The notes: generated from the letters alone by a model not told the origin. A stretch of 64,000 bases of DNA from Polynucleobacter sp. AP-Sving-400A-A2 (GCF_018688155.1 NZ_CP061312.1:992001-1056000); one strand, 5' to 3'; numbered from the stretch's first letter, positions 9,220-19,376 are shown. A program made the numbers and translations.

Positions 9220-12200
9220 ATGTCTGATGCATTAAAACTAGCACCCCCCATACCCGCTCCCCGGGCTGGGCAGCGCTTTACCTTTTCAGGCCTAGTTGGC
9301 TCTTCAGATGCAGCTCTCATCGCCCAATCTGCTCTTCGGTATCGCTCAGAGTTCTCAGTCATGGTCATTTTCTGCGCGCAAGCGCAGGAGGCACAACGCC
9401 TTCTGGAAGAAATTCCGGCTTTTGCCCCGCAACTCAAAACACGCCTTTTGCCTGACTGGGAGATCCTGCCGTATGACCATTTCTCACCTCACCAGGATTT
9501 GGTTTCAGAGCGCTTAGCCACTCTGTATGAATTGCTGAATGGCAGCTGCGATATTGTTCTGCTCCCAATTACTACAGCACTGCAAAGACTAGGGCCGCCA
9601 AACTTTTTATCTGGTCACACCTTCTTTTTTAGGCAGGGTGATAAGCTTAATGAAGTCGCACTGAAACTGCAGTTACAGCAAGCCGGTTACGATCCCGTAA
9701 GCTCAGTAATGCGCCCCGGTGAATACAGCATTCGTGGTGGCTTGATTGATTTATTTCCAATGGGATCCAGCCTACCTTATCGCCTGGATCTTTTTGGTGA
9801 TGAGATTGAGCAAATCAGAGCCTTTGATCCTGATACTCAGCGCAGTCTCTATCCAGTAAAAGAAGTTCGTTTATTACCGGGTCACGAATTTCCATTTGAC
9901 GATGCTTCACGAACAGCCTTTCGTGGGCGCTGGCGTGAAGTATTTGAAGGTGATCCAACGCGGTGCGCTATTTACAAAGATGCCAACCTCGGAATTCCTA
10001 GTGCAGGTATTGAGTCTTATCTACCCCTCTTCTTTGAAGAGTCATCGACAGTCTTTGATTACTTTCCACGCTCAGGCGATCCCGTTTGGGCTGTCAGCAT
10101 TGGTGATGTTGAAGAATCCATCAAGGGTTTTTGGAAAGATACAGTTTCTAGGTACGAATTCTTAAAACATGATCTTGATCGTCCTATTCTGCCGCCAGCT
10201 GAATTATTTCTAGATGCAGATCAATTCTTTACGGCAGCCAAGCCAAATGCGCGCTTAGCATTAAATAAAGAAGTGGGTAAAGATAGCAAAGAGTCTCCAC
10301 AATTTTTAGCCGTTCCCGACCTATCAGTACATCGGCGAGACAGCGACCCTATCAATCGACTGCGTACTTTAGTTTCTCAAGAAAAAGTGCGCGTACTTAT
10401 TTGCAGCGATAGTAACGGTCGTAAAGAATCGATTCGTCAACTATTTGAAGAGAGTAATTCAGTAGCTGGTCAACATGGCAAACCGCTCTATCCACTGAAA
10501 CCAGAAGGTTTTGAAGGTGTCTCCGATTTTATTAAGAGTGATGCTTTGTTTGGCCTGGTAACAGCACAACTGTTTAATGGCTTTACCTGGCCTGCTGAAA
10601 ACTTAATTATCGTAACCGAGGCTGAGCTGTTTACAGCTACCGCTCGGCAAAGACGCAAGGGTAAAGAAAGTCAGAGCGCCGATCCAGATATGCTCTTTAA
10701 AGATTTATCTGAACTCAAAATTGGTGACCCGATTGTGCATTCTGATCATGGGATTGGTCGTTACCAAGGTTTAGTGCTTCTGAATTTAGCTCCTCCGAAA
10801 GAAGAGCCCATTTTTGAAGAGTTTTTGCACTTGGTATACGCCAAGGATGCTACTCTTTACGTACCAGTTCAACAGCTACAAATGGTGACCCGTTATGCGG
10901 GCTCTGATCCTGATTCGGCACCATTGCATCAATTAGGCTCGGGCCAGTGGGATAAAGCAAGACGTAAGGCCGCCCAGCAAATACGCGATACCGCAGCTGA
11001 ACTTTTAAATCTATATGCCGCTAGAGCTATACGCAAAGGCCACGCTTTTGAATTCTCAGCCCATGATTACGCTGCGTTTGCAGAAAGCTTTGGCTTTGAA
11101 GAAACACCCGATCAAGCTAATGCCATTGCGGCAGTTATTGGGGATATGACCAGTGGTACACCTATGGATAGACTGGTGTGTGGTGATGTAGGCTTTGGTA
11201 AAACAGAGGTCGCCCTACGCGCTAGTTTTGTTGCGGTCATGGGCGGTAAACAAGTGGCCATCCTGGCTCCAACCACTCTACTCGCTGAACAACATGTCGC
11301 AACCTGGAAGGATCGCTTTGCCGATTGGCCTGTGCGCGTCGTCGAGCTCTCCCGCTTCAGAACCACCAAAGAAATTAATGCCGCCTTAGAAGCCATTGGT
11401 AAAGGCGAAGCTGACATCATCATCGGAACTCACAAGCTACTATCTAAAGAAACTCAGTTTGCTAATTTAGGCTTAGTGATTGTGGATGAGGAGCATCGCT
11501 TTGGTGTGCGGCAAAAAGATGCACTTAAAGCATTACGTGCTGAAGTAGATATCCTGACTTTAACCGCCACTCCTATTCCACGAACGCTTGGCATGGCGAT
11601 GGAAGGTTTGCGGGAGTTCTCAGTCATCGCAACTGCTCCACAGAAGCGCTTGGCAATCAAAACCTTTGTGCGACGAGAAGGTGATGGCGTGATTCGTGAA
11701 GCAGTCCTTCGAGAAATTAAACGTGGTGGACAGGTCTACTTCTTGCATAACGAAGTCGAAACCATACAAAATCGTAAACACGCATTACAAGAGCTCATTC
11801 CAGAAGCAAGCATCAGCGTAGCGCACGGTCAAATGCACGAACGTGAGCTGGAATCAGTTATGCGTGATTTTGTAACCCAACGCACGAATATCTTGTTGTG
11901 CACTACCATTATTGAAACTGGTATTGACGTACCGACTGCCAACACCATCATCATTCATCGTGCTGATAAGTTTGGCTTGGCACAGCTACATCAATTACGT
12001 GGACGTGTTGGACGATCCCACCATCAAGCTTATGCTTATTTACTGGTGCCAGATCCTGAGGCACTCAGTAAGCAAGCACAACTACGTTTAAATGCTATTC
12101 AAGCCATGGAAGAGCTCGGCTCTGGTTTCTATTTGGCGATGCACGATTTAGAGATCCGTGGTGCTGGTGAAGTCTTAGGAGATAAGCAGTCCGGTGAAAT

Positions 12201-12774
12201 TCATGAGATTGGATTCCAGCTTTATACCGAGATGCTTAACCGCGCAGTCAAATCACTGCGCAGCGGTAAAGAGCCAGATCTCTTGTCTCCACTCCAAGCG
12301 ACAACCGATGTCAACTTAGGCGTGCCAGCCCTCTTTCCCAATGACTATTGCCCAGATGTCCACGAACGACTTTCTATGTATAAGCGCTTTGCTGGTACGA
12401 ACGACTTTTCTGAACTCATGGGATTACGCGAGGAACTAGTGGATCGCTATGGTGATTTGCCTGACCAGGCTAAATCACTTTATGAAACCCATCGCTTACG
12501 CCTAGAGATGGCTAGCTTTGGAATTAAGAAGATTGATGCAAGCCCATTATCGATACAGATTCAGTTTATCCCCAATCCACCAATTGACCCGATGAAGATT
12601 ATTCAACTGATCCAATCATCAAAATACATACAGCTGAACGGCCAAGATAAATTAAAAATTCTTCCCCAGAAAGAGAAGGATTTTGAGAAACTAGAGCAAC
12701 GTTTGGAGCAAATTCGGAAAATTCTCAGGAGTCTGAATTCATCTGCCATGCTTAGTACTGCTCAAGCCAATTAA
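9220..12774 (+). CDS. mfd: Transcription-repair coupling factor Mfd
   Basis: Mfd is a DNA translocase that removes stalled RNA polymerase and recruits UvrA to transcription-blocking lesions. The N-terminal UvrB-like module (about 1-350, with PDWEILPYDHFSPHQD) precedes the RNA-polymerase-interacting CarD-like domain (about 500-580, GDPIVHSDHGIGRYQGL). The RecG-like SF2 motor follows, with Walker A GDVGFGKTE (about 654-662), the DEEH box (755-758), TATPIPRTLGMAM and ETGIDVPTANT motifs, then the TRCF C-terminal domain. At 1184 residues it is full length. It is divergent from ispD and followed by serB after 20 bases. Confidence 0.97.
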   Translation: MSDALKLAPPIPAPRAGQRFTFSGLVGSSDAALIAQSALRYRSEFSVMVIFCAQAQEAQRLLEEIPAFAPQLKTRLLPDWEILPYDHFSPHQDLVSERLATLYELLNGSCDIVLLPITTALQRLGPPNFLSGHTFFFRQGDKLNEVALKLQLQQAGYDPVSSVMRPGEYSIRGGLIDLFPMGSSLPYRLDLFGDEIEQIRAFDPDTQRSLYPVKEVRLLPGHEFPFDDASRTAFRGRWREVFEGDPTRCAIYKDANLGIPSAGIESYLPLFFEESSTVFDYFPRSGDPVWAVSIGDVEESIKGFWKDTVSRYEFLKHDLDRPILPPAELFLDADQFFTAAKPNARLALNKEVGKDSKESPQFLAVPDLSVHRRDSDPINRLRTLVSQEKVRVLICSDSNGRKESIRQLFEESNSVAGQHGKPLYPLKPEGFEGVSDFIKSDALFGLVTAQLFNGFTWPAENLIIVTEAELFTATARQRRKGKESQSADPDMLFKDLSELKIGDPIVHSDHGIGRYQGLVLLNLAPPKEEPIFEEFLHLVYAKDATLYVPVQQLQMVTRYAGSDPDSAPLHQLGSGQWDKARRKAAQQIRDTAAELLNLYAARAIRKGHAFEFSAHDYAAFAESFGFEETPDQANAIAAVIGDMTSGTPMDRLVCGDVGFGKTEVALRASFVAVMGGKQVAILAPTTLLAEQHVATWKDRFADWPVRVVELSRFRTTKEINAALEAIGKGEADIIIGTHKLLSKETQFANLGLVIVDEEHRFGVRQKDALKALRAEVDILTLTATPIPRTLGMAMEGLREFSVIATAPQKRLAIKTFVRREGDGVIREAVLREIKRGGQVYFLHNEVETIQNRKHALQELIPEASISVAHGQMHERELESVMRDFVTQRTNILLCTTIIETGIDVPTANTIIIHRADKFGLAQLHQLRGRVGRSHHQAYAYLLVPDPEALSKQAQLRLNAIQAMEELGSGFYLAMHDLEIRGAGEVLGDKQSGEIHEIGFQLYTEMLNRAVKSLRSGKEPDLLSPLQATTDVNLGVPALFPNDYCPDVHERLSMYKRFAGTNDFSELMGLREELVDRYGDLPDQAKSLYETHRLRLEMASFGIKKIDASPLSIQIQFIPNPPIDPMKIIQLIQSSKYIQLNGQDKLKILPQKEKDFEKLEQRLEQIRKILRSLNSSAMLSTAQAN

Positions 12775-12794
12775 TTATTATTTACCCACCCTTT

Positions 12795-13685
12795 ATGTCC
12801 AGTCACCTCACACTTGTCGCCCTTGCTAATACTGTGATCCCTGCAGAATTAAATACCGCATTCATTGAGCATGCAAAAGTCTTAGGTATTTCAATTACCA
12901 AGGAAAGTGCAGAACGTGTGCACCCTAATTACTTCACCGCCCGCTGGACTTGCGCTCAAGCTTTAACACCGGAAGCTAGGGTTGCTATGCGCAATATTGC
13001 TGGTGAGCATGATGTAGATTTAGCCTTTCTATCATCAGGATTTAAGCCAGATGAAGTGAGGGTGCTAGCAATGGATATGGACTCTACTCTCATCAATATT
13101 GAATGTATTGATGAGATTGCCGACTTTACTGGTAAGAAAGCGGCTGTTTCAGAAATCACTGAGGCCACTATGCGTGGTGAAATTAAAGACTTTAAAGAAA
13201 GCTTGCGCAGGCGCGTAGCCCTCTTAGCCGGCGTATCTGCCGATGTACTCGACTCGGTCTACAAAGAGCGTTTACGCCCTAATCCTGGCGCTGCTCAATT
13301 AATGGCCGGAGCAAATGCTCGGGGACTATACACGATGCTGGTTTCAGGCGGCTTTACCTTCTTTACTGAAAAGCTACAGCAAGAGTTAGGCCTCAAACAA
13401 ACCCAAGCCAACACTTTAGAAATCATCGACGGCAAACTAACAGGTAAAGTCATTGGCGACATTGTGGATGGCGCAGCTAAAAATACCTATCTAGAACAAG
13501 CCTGTGCTCTGCTGAATTGCCATAAGAGGAATGCCATCACCATGGGCGACGGATCCAACGATCTGCCAATGATGCATGGCTCTGGTATCAGCATTGCCTA
13601 TAGAGCCAAGCCCATCGTCAAAGAAAAAGCCGACGCGGCTTTCGACCGAGTCGGCTTGGATGCTGCCTTACTGCTGATTGCTTAG
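12795..13685 (+). CDS. serB: Phosphoserine phosphatase
   Basis: SerB catalyses the last step of serine biosynthesis, dephosphorylating L-phosphoserine. The HAD motif I DMDSTLI is at about 94-100 (nucleophile Asp94), motif II serine is in MLVSGGFTFF, and motif III/IV is TMGDGSNDLPMM. The N-terminal 90 residues form the ACT-like regulatory segment of longer SerB proteins. There is no clear Shine-Dalgarno before the ATG, and the gap to mfd is 20 bases, suggesting co-transcription. Its stop codon overlaps the stop of the convergent thiolase gene by four bases. Confidence 0.96.
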   Translation: MSSHLTLVALANTVIPAELNTAFIEHAKVLGISITKESAERVHPNYFTARWTCAQALTPEARVAMRNIAGEHDVDLAFLSSGFKPDEVRVLAMDMDSTLINIECIDEIADFTGKKAAVSEITEATMRGEIKDFKESLRRRVALLAGVSADVLDSVYKERLRPNPGAAQLMAGANARGLYTMLVSGGFTFFTEKLQQELGLKQTQANTLEIIDGKLTGKVIGDIVDGAAKNTYLEQACALLNCHKRNAITMGDGSNDLPMMHGSGISIAYRAKPIVKEKADAAFDRVGLDAALLLIA

Positions 13686-14866
13686 AGGCGCTCAAAAATA
13701 GTTGCAATACCTTGTCCGCCACCAATACACATGGTGACCAAAGCATACTTACCTTGAACACGATGTAACTCATGGATAGCCTTAGTCGCAATTGCAGCAC
13801 CAGAGCAACCAATTGGGTGGCCCAATGCAATCGCTCCACCATTCACGTTAGTCTTGGCTGGATCCAAGCCTAAACCTTTAGTAACGGCCAATGCCTGAGC
13901 AGCAAAAGCTTCATTAGATTCGATTACATCGATTTGATCTAATTTGAGTCCAGCGCGCTCAAGAGCGATCTTAGTTGCGGGGATTGGACCCTCACCCATG
14001 ATGTGGTTGGGAACGCCAGCAATCGCATAAGAAACTAAACGGGCGATTGGCTTATGACCAGCCTTCTTCGCCGCTTCCGCATCCGCCAGGACAAAGAATG
14101 CTGCACCATCATTAATGCCCGATGCATTACCTGCAGTAACACTACCACCCTCTTTTTTGAAGACTGCTTTCATCTTCGCTAAAGTTTCCATGGTGGTTTC
14201 TGGCTTGCAATGCTCGTCCGTATCAAACACCACATCACCCTTGCGAGTTTTGATGGTGATGGGAACAATTTGAGACTTAAAACGACCTTCTTTAATGGCG
14301 TGTGCAGCACGACGATGGGACTCTACTGCGAGAGCGTCTTGCTCTTCACGGGTGAGCTTCCACTTTTCAACTAGGTTCTCAGCTGTGACACCCATATGAC
14401 CTACACCAAATGGATCCGTCAAAACAGACACCATCAAGTCAATCATTTTGGTATCGCCCATACGCGCACCACTGCGCATAGCTGGTGAGCCATACATGCC
14501 ACGTGACATCACTTCTACTCCACCACCAACACCATAATCACAGTCGCCCAACATAATGGCTTGGGCTGTGGTCACAATTGCTTGTAAGCCAGAACTGCAC
14601 AAACGATTCAAGGCCATCGCCACAGATTCCATTGGTAAACCAGCCTGAATGGAGGCTACGCGTGCAACATAGGCATAACGGTTATCAGTCGGAATCGTAT
14701 TGCCTACTGTGATGTAATTAATTAATGATGGATCTACACCAGAGCGCGCAACTGCCTCTTTCATCACAATGCCGCCGAGCTCACTTGGCTCAAGGCTACT
14801 AAGCGATCCATTAAATGCGCCAATTGCAGAACGTACAGCACTTAAAACGACGACATCACGACTCAT
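13682..14866 (-). CDS. Acetyl-CoA acetyltransferase / beta-ketothiolase (PhaA/BktB type)
   Basis: This is a biosynthetic-type thiolase that would condense two acetyl-CoA (or acetyl-CoA and propionyl-CoA) for polyhydroxyalkanoate synthesis. The acylated cysteine is Cys90 (NRLCSSGLQA); the base histidine is in GGAIALGHPIG (about 350) and the second catalytic cysteine in MCIGGGQG (about 380). Its 394 residues fit the family, and the sequence resembles BktB of Cupriavidus more than a degradative FadA, although the substrate range is not readable. AAGGGG precedes the ATG at 14866. It is downstream of phaC-phaB, phaR and rimO, all on the same strand. Confidence 0.93.
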   Translation of the reverse strand: MSRDVVVLSAVRSAIGAFNGSLSSLEPSELGGIVMKEAVARSGVDPSLINYITVGNTIPTDNRYAYVARVASIQAGLPMESVAMALNRLCSSGLQAIVTTAQAIMLGDCDYGVGGGVEVMSRGMYGSPAMRSGARMGDTKMIDLMVSVLTDPFGVGHMGVTAENLVEKWKLTREEQDALAVESHRRAAHAIKEGRFKSQIVPITIKTRKGDVVFDTDEHCKPETTMETLAKMKAVFKKEGGSVTAGNASGINDGAAFFVLADAEAAKKAGHKPIARLVSYAIAGVPNHIMGEGPIPATKIALERAGLKLDQIDVIESNEAFAAQALAVTKGLGLDPAKTNVNGGAIALGHPIGCSGAAIATKAIHELHRVQGKYALVTMCIGGGQGIATIFERL

Positions 14867-14945
14867 AACAATCCCCTTTACGATACCTAATTAAGTAAAA
14901 CAATTGACCCAATACAGGGCCAAAACACCATTTTTATTCTAATAG

Positions 14946-16304
14946 TCAAGTTTCGGCTATTAGGTCATGCCCTTGGGAGTTAATCACCGTTGCTTTGATG
15001 ATTTCACCAACGCGGTAGCGCTTAGATGGCTTGCTTGGTGGTAAAACCCGTACCAAGCCATCAATTTCAGGGGCATCTCCAATAGTTCGACCCACTCCAC
15101 CCGACTCATCAACCCGATCAATAATGACCTGAATACGCTTACCTATTTTTTTAGTAAGTCGCTTGATTGAGATTTCCTCAGCTTTAGCCATGAAGCGAGC
15201 ACGACGCTCCTCGCGTAACTCACTCGGAACTGGATTATCCAACGCATTGGCAGTAGCTCCATCGACTGGCGAGTAAGCAAAACAGCCTGCGCGATCAATT
15301 TGCGCATCATCTAGGAAATTCAATAGGTGCAAAAACTCTTCCTCAGTTTCGCCGGGAAAGCCGGCAATAAAAGTACTGCGAATGACCAGATCCGGACAAG
15401 CAGTTCGCCATGCCTGAATGCGCTCTAAATTCTTTTCGCCACTGGCGGGACGTTTCATCCGCTTCAGGACATCTGGATGTGAATGTTGCAAAGGAATATC
15501 TAAATAAGGAAGTACGCCAAAACCGTGCTCAGAAAACTCAGCCATTAATGGCAGGACATCATCGACGTGTGGATATGGGTAAACATAATGTAAACGCACC
15601 CAAGCCTGATGCTCTCTCGCAATTTGGTTTAAGGCATTTACCAAATCAAACATTCGTGTCTTGACGGGTTTACCATCCCAAAAGCCAGTGCGATATTGGA
15701 TATCAACACCATAGGCACTCGTATCTTGCGATACAACTAGTAACTCTTTAACACCTGATTCAAATAATTTTTTTGCCTCAAGCAATACTTCGCCGATCGG
15801 ACGTGAAACTAAATCGCCTCGCATGCTTGGAATAATGCAGAAAGTACAGCGGTGATTGCAGCCCTCAGATATCTTTAAGTAAGCATAGTGTTTTGGCGTG
15901 AGCTTAACGCCAATCGGTGGTAGCAAATCAATAAAGGGATCATGCGGTTTTGGCAGGTGCAAATGAATAGCCTGCATCACCTCTTGGGTAGCATGCGGCC
16001 CAGTCACAGCAAGGACTTTAGGGTGAATGCTCTGAATCAGATCGCTGCCATCTGCATTTTTTCGGGCACCTAAGCAACCCGTCACAATCACCTTGCCATT
16101 TTCAGCCAAAGCCTCACCAATCGCTGCGAGACTCTCCTCTACCGCGGAATCAATAAAGCCACAGGTGTTCACAACCACCAGATCGGCACCAGAATAATCT
16201 TTGGCTGTCTCATAACCTTCAGCGCTGAGTTGCGTGAGGATGAGCTCGGAATCAACTAATGCCTTAGGGCATCCTAAGGAAACAAAACCAACTTTACCGG
16301 CCAC
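14946..16304 (-). CDS. rimO: Ribosomal protein S12 methylthiotransferase RimO
   Basis: RimO is a radical-SAM enzyme that adds a methylthio group to the conserved aspartate of ribosomal protein S12. The N-terminal MTTase domain has Cys12, Cys48 and Cys77 for the auxiliary iron-sulfur cluster; the radical-SAM cluster cysteines are 149, 153 and 156 in CNHRCTFC; a TRAM domain closes the protein (about 385-452). At 452 residues it is full length. The start is GTG at 16304, leaving two bases after the phaR stop codon, so translation is probably coupled to phaR. It sits oddly within a PHA storage cluster. Confidence 0.95.
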   Translation of the reverse strand: MAGKVGFVSLGCPKALVDSELILTQLSAEGYETAKDYSGADLVVVNTCGFIDSAVEESLAAIGEALAENGKVIVTGCLGARKNADGSDLIQSIHPKVLAVTGPHATQEVMQAIHLHLPKPHDPFIDLLPPIGVKLTPKHYAYLKISEGCNHRCTFCIIPSMRGDLVSRPIGEVLLEAKKLFESGVKELLVVSQDTSAYGVDIQYRTGFWDGKPVKTRMFDLVNALNQIAREHQAWVRLHYVYPYPHVDDVLPLMAEFSEHGFGVLPYLDIPLQHSHPDVLKRMKRPASGEKNLERIQAWRTACPDLVIRSTFIAGFPGETEEEFLHLLNFLDDAQIDRAGCFAYSPVDGATANALDNPVPSELREERRARFMAKAEEISIKRLTKKIGKRIQVIIDRVDESGGVGRTIGDAPEIDGLVRVLPPSKPSKRYRVGEIIKATVINSQGHDLIAET

Positions 16305-16306
16305 AA

Positions 16307-16867
16307 TTATTCTTTTTCAGTCTTATTGGCTTGCCCAGGAAAAGGGAAGCTGCTAAACATGTTCGGGGAATTTTGCATTTGCTCTTGCATTTTTACGAAC
16401 AGATCTTTACTTTGATCCATGTAGTTTCCCATCAGGCTTTGCATCATTGGGTTTTGCAGATTCATCATCTTAGCCCAAGCCTCGGGTGTACTGCCTGCCC
16501 CTAAGCCCTCAGTTTGATCGCCTAACTTGTTATGAATATCCACAAAAGATTGCATGGTCTTTTCAAGATAGCTTCCCATCAAACCTTGCATGGAATTTCC
16601 ATAAAAGCGAATGATTTGAGAAAGCATTTGAGTTGAAAAAACTGGGGCTCCGCCAGCCTCTTCTTCAAGAATAATTTGAAGCAAAATATTGCGAGTTAAA
16701 TCATCTTCAGTTTTAGCATCAACAACGCTAAAAGCATCACCAGCCATCACTAAATTTTTAATATCCGCCAGCGTGACATAGGCACTAGTTTGGGTGTCAT
16801 ATAAACGACGATTGGGATACTTTTTGATTAAGCGGCTGTCGCCGGATTTTTTAGAACGCGTGGCCAT
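16307..16867 (-). CDS. phaR: Polyhydroxyalkanoate synthesis repressor PhaR
   Basis: PhaR represses phasin and PHA genes and is titrated off DNA by nascent PHA granules. The N-terminal DNA-binding domain has the hallmark [20 protein letters not shown] (about 13-32), followed by the PHB accumulation regulatory domain (about 70-140) and a glutamine/methionine-rich C-terminus. Its 186 residues fit the family. AGGA precedes the ATG by about eight bases. The region upstream contains a 10-base inverted repeat (16901-16949), a candidate autoregulatory site. Confidence 0.95.
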   Translation of the reverse strand: MATRSKKSGDSRLIKKYPNRRLYDTQTSAYVTLADIKNLVMAGDAFSVVDAKTEDDLTRNILLQIILEEEAGGAPVFSTQMLSQIIRFYGNSMQGLMGSYLEKTMQSFVDIHNKLGDQTEGLGAGSTPEAWAKMMNLQNPMMQSLMGNYMDQSKDLFVKMQEQMQNSPNMFSSFPFPGQANKTEKE

Positions 16868-16900
16868 GTAGTTTTCCTAACTCTTGGTACTGCAATGCAA

Positions 16901-16949
16901 CATCGGCATAGTTTATCTCTAGTTTGAGCCAAAGGTAAATATGCCGATG
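16901..16949. repeat. Perfect 10-bp inverted repeat upstream of phaR
   Basis: CATCGGCATA (16901-16910) is matched by TATGCCGATG (16940-16949) across 29 bases, in the 113-base gap between phaB (ends 16981) and phaR (starts 16867). A TGCAATGCAA sequence abuts it at 16891-16900. No T-run follows on either strand, so it is not a typical terminator. It could be a PhaR operator or a leader hairpin. Confidence 0.6.
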
Positions 16950-16980
16950 ATGGGACCACTAAAACTCTATTTTTTAAGAT

Positions 16981-17721
16981 TTAGCCAGTATGCAGGCCGC
17001 CATTTAAGGAGAAGTCAGCCCCGGTAGCGTAGCCACCATCAACAGAAGCAATCCAGCAGCAGATTGAGGCGATCTCCTCAGGGGTGCCCAAGCGCTTTAC
17101 AGGTACACCAGCAACAATCTTTTCAAGGACATCTTCGCGAATGGCTTTGACCATATCAGTACCGATATAACCCGGAGAAACCGTGTTCACTGTTACGCCT
17201 TTAGAGGCTAGCTCCTGTGACAATGCCATCGTAAATCCGTGCAAACCCGCTTTTGCCGTTGAATAGTTAGACTGGCCGAACTGACCCTTTTGACCATTAA
17301 CTGAGGAGATATTAATAATACGACCCCAGCCGTTATCAGCCATGCCATCCACCACTTGTTTGGTAACGTTGAATAAAGAGTTGAGATTGGTATCAATCAC
17401 TGCTTTCCACTGATCTGGAGTCATTTTACGAAATACGCTGTCTTTAGTAATTCCGGCGTTATTTACTAGAACATCGACACGCCCTACTTCAGCTTTGACT
17501 TTATTAAATGCAGCAACCGTACTGTCCCAATCGGAAACATTGCCCTCAGAGGCTATAAAGTCATAACCCAAAACTTTTTGCTCTCCGATCCAGCGATCTT
17601 TGCGCGGAGAATTCGGACCGCAACCAGCGATGACCTTAAAGCCATCCTTGGCAAGACGTTGACAAATAGCCGTACCAATGCCGCCCATACCACCAGTTAC
17701 GTATGCAATCTTTTGAGTCAT
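16981..17721 (-). CDS. phaB: Acetoacetyl-CoA reductase
   Basis: PhaB is an NADPH-dependent short-chain dehydrogenase giving (R)-3-hydroxybutyryl-CoA for PHA synthase. The Rossmann motif TGGMGGIG is at 9-16, NNAG at about 88-91, and the catalytic Ser (SSVNGQKGQFG) and YxxxK (YSTAK, about 153-157) follow; the chain ends with the family tail SLNGGLHTG. At 246 residues it is full length. It begins 20 bases after the phaC stop codon, so phaC-phaB is one operon. Confidence 0.96.
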   Translation of the reverse strand: MTQKIAYVTGGMGGIGTAICQRLAKDGFKVIAGCGPNSPRKDRWIGEQKVLGYDFIASEGNVSDWDSTVAAFNKVKAEVGRVDVLVNNAGITKDSVFRKMTPDQWKAVIDTNLNSLFNVTKQVVDGMADNGWGRIINISSVNGQKGQFGQSNYSTAKAGLHGFTMALSQELASKGVTVNTVSPGYIGTDMVKAIREDVLEKIVAGVPVKRLGTPEEIASICCWIASVDGGYATGADFSLNGGLHTG

Positions 17722-17741
17722 GTGTTCCCTTTATGAAAATA

Positions 17742-19376
17742 TTATTGAGCAGCTGTGGATATTTTTTCTTTCACGTACTTACCAGGCGCTGCTTCTAGTT
17801 TTTTGTAGCGTGCATTACCAAACGTTTTACTAGCTTTCACTTTCTTGCCACCAAACTCTTCTAACCATTTAGCGTAGTTAGGCCACCAACTACCCTTAAT
17901 ATCTTTTGCCGCAGCCAACCACTCATCCGCAGTCTTGGCTAATGTATTGTTTTCAAAATAATGGCGCTTATTTTTTGCCGGTGGATTGATCACGCCAGCA
18001 ATATGTCCAGAAGCCCCCAAAACAAAGCGGCTCTTACCCTTTAAAATATGCGTAGACTCATAGGCAGATTTCCAAGGTACGATGTGATCATCATGCGATG
18101 CATAGATGTAGGCTGGAACCGTAATCTTGCCTAGATCTACTTTTTCTCCGCAAACGGTGAGCTTGCCGGGTTTGATTAATTCATTTTGTAAGTAGGTATG
18201 GCGTAGATACCAACAGTACATTGGACCAGGTAGATTGGTTGAGTCGCCATTCCAATAAAGCAAGTCAAATGGGGGCGGCGAATTACCTTTTAAATAATTC
18301 TCCACAACATAATTCCAGACTAGGTCATTCGGGCGCAAGAAGGAAAAGGTGTTGCCCAAGTCCAAGCCAGACATCATGCCGAAATGACCGCCTTCTCCGC
18401 CAATAGTGCTCTCACGTAACTTCACCATACCTTCATCGATGAACACGTCCAGGATGCCGCTATCGCTAAAATCTAGCAGAGTTGTTAACAAAGTTAAGCT
18501 GGCGACGTAATTCTTTTTTCGCGCCGCTAGTACTGCTAAGGCGGTAGAAGTTAACGTTCCACCGACACAAAAACCGAGAATGTTAATTAAATCAGTGCCG
18601 CCAATATCCTTGACGACTTCAATCGCCTTGATGACACCATCACCTACGTAGTCATCCCAAGTAATTTTGGACATTGAAGCATCTGGATTTTTCCAGGAAA
18701 CCAAGAAAACAGTGTGGCCTTGTTCAACCATATAACGCACAACTGAATTATCGGGCTGTAAATCTAAAATGTAGTACTTATTAATACAAGGCGGCACCAT
18801 TAAGTAAGGGCGCTCAAATACCGTTTCGGTTAGCGGCGTGTACTGAATTAATTCAAAAAGATCATTACGAAATACCACCTGACCTTCAGTTGTTGCAATA
18901 TTTTTTCCGACTTCAAAAGCACTTTCATCTGTCTGAGAGACTTTCCCTTTTTTAAGGTCACCAAGTAAATTGACAATGCCATTTTGAATGGACTGGCCCT
19001 GTGAACTAATAATGTTTTCAAGAACCTCAGGATTGGTTGCAATAAAGTTAGATGGTGACAATGCATCAATCATTTGCTCGGTAGTGAACAAAATCTTGAT
19101 CTTCGTTTTTTCATCTGCATCAACTGCTTTTGCAAGCGCAAGCAAATGTTTTGAATTCAGCAAATAGGTTGCCGCAATCATTTTGCTCCATGAGGAGTGC
19201 CAGGCTTTGCCTGAGAAACGGCGATCCTTTACTTCGACGGCTTCAGGATTGGTTGCAAGATGAGAGAACTCAGTGAAATATTCTTTTTGGATTTCCGCTA
19301 AGCGTTCTTGGGGAATTAACGCCATATGGTGTGGGGCCAACGATGGCGCTACACCCGTATTCATGCCTGCAAACAT
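17742..19376 (-). CDS. phaC: Class I poly(3-hydroxyalkanoate) synthase
   Basis: PhaC polymerises (R)-3-hydroxyacyl-CoA on granule surfaces. The N-terminal domain (about 25-190) precedes an alpha/beta-hydrolase core with the lipase-like box GFCVGG and nucleophile Cys270; the catalytic Asp is in ASHDDHIVPW (about 430) and His in GASGHIAGVINPP (about 459). At 544 residues it is slightly shorter than the Cupriavidus enzyme, with a shorter variable N-terminus. The ATG at 19376 is the first available; internal methionines at codons 5 and 18 are less likely. It is the promoter-proximal gene of phaC-phaB. Confidence 0.96.
   Translation of the reverse strand: MFAGMNTGVAPSLAPHHMALIPQERLAEIQKEYFTEFSHLATNPEAVEVKDRRFSGKAWHSSWSKMIAATYLLNSKHLLALAKAVDADEKTKIKILFTTEQMIDALSPSNFIATNPEVLENIISSQGQSIQNGIVNLLGDLKKGKVSQTDESAFEVGKNIATTEGQVVFRNDLFELIQYTPLTETVFERPYLMVPPCINKYYILDLQPDNSVVRYMVEQGHTVFLVSWKNPDASMSKITWDDYVGDGVIKAIEVVKDIGGTDLINILGFCVGGTLTSTALAVLAARKKNYVASLTLLTTLLDFSDSGILDVFIDEGMVKLRESTIGGEGGHFGMMSGLDLGNTFSFLRPNDLVWNYVVENYLKGNSPPPFDLLYWNGDSTNLPGPMYCWYLRHTYLQNELIKPGKLTVCGEKVDLGKITVPAYIYASHDDHIVPWKSAYESTHILKGKSRFVLGASGHIAGVINPPAKNKRHYFENNTLAKTADEWLAAAKDIKGSWWPNYAKWLEEFGGKKVKASKTFGNARYKKLEAAPGKYVKEKISTAAQ

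Noticed and set aside
8997..9437. 146-codon minus-strand frame across ispD and mfd
   Set aside because: It overlaps conserved coding parts of both genes in other frames and has low-complexity, cysteine-rich composition without a domain.
13682..19376. PHA cluster as a recently transferred island
   Set aside because: Codon use and composition look like those of the neighbours, it includes rimO, and no mobility genes or flanking repeats are visible.
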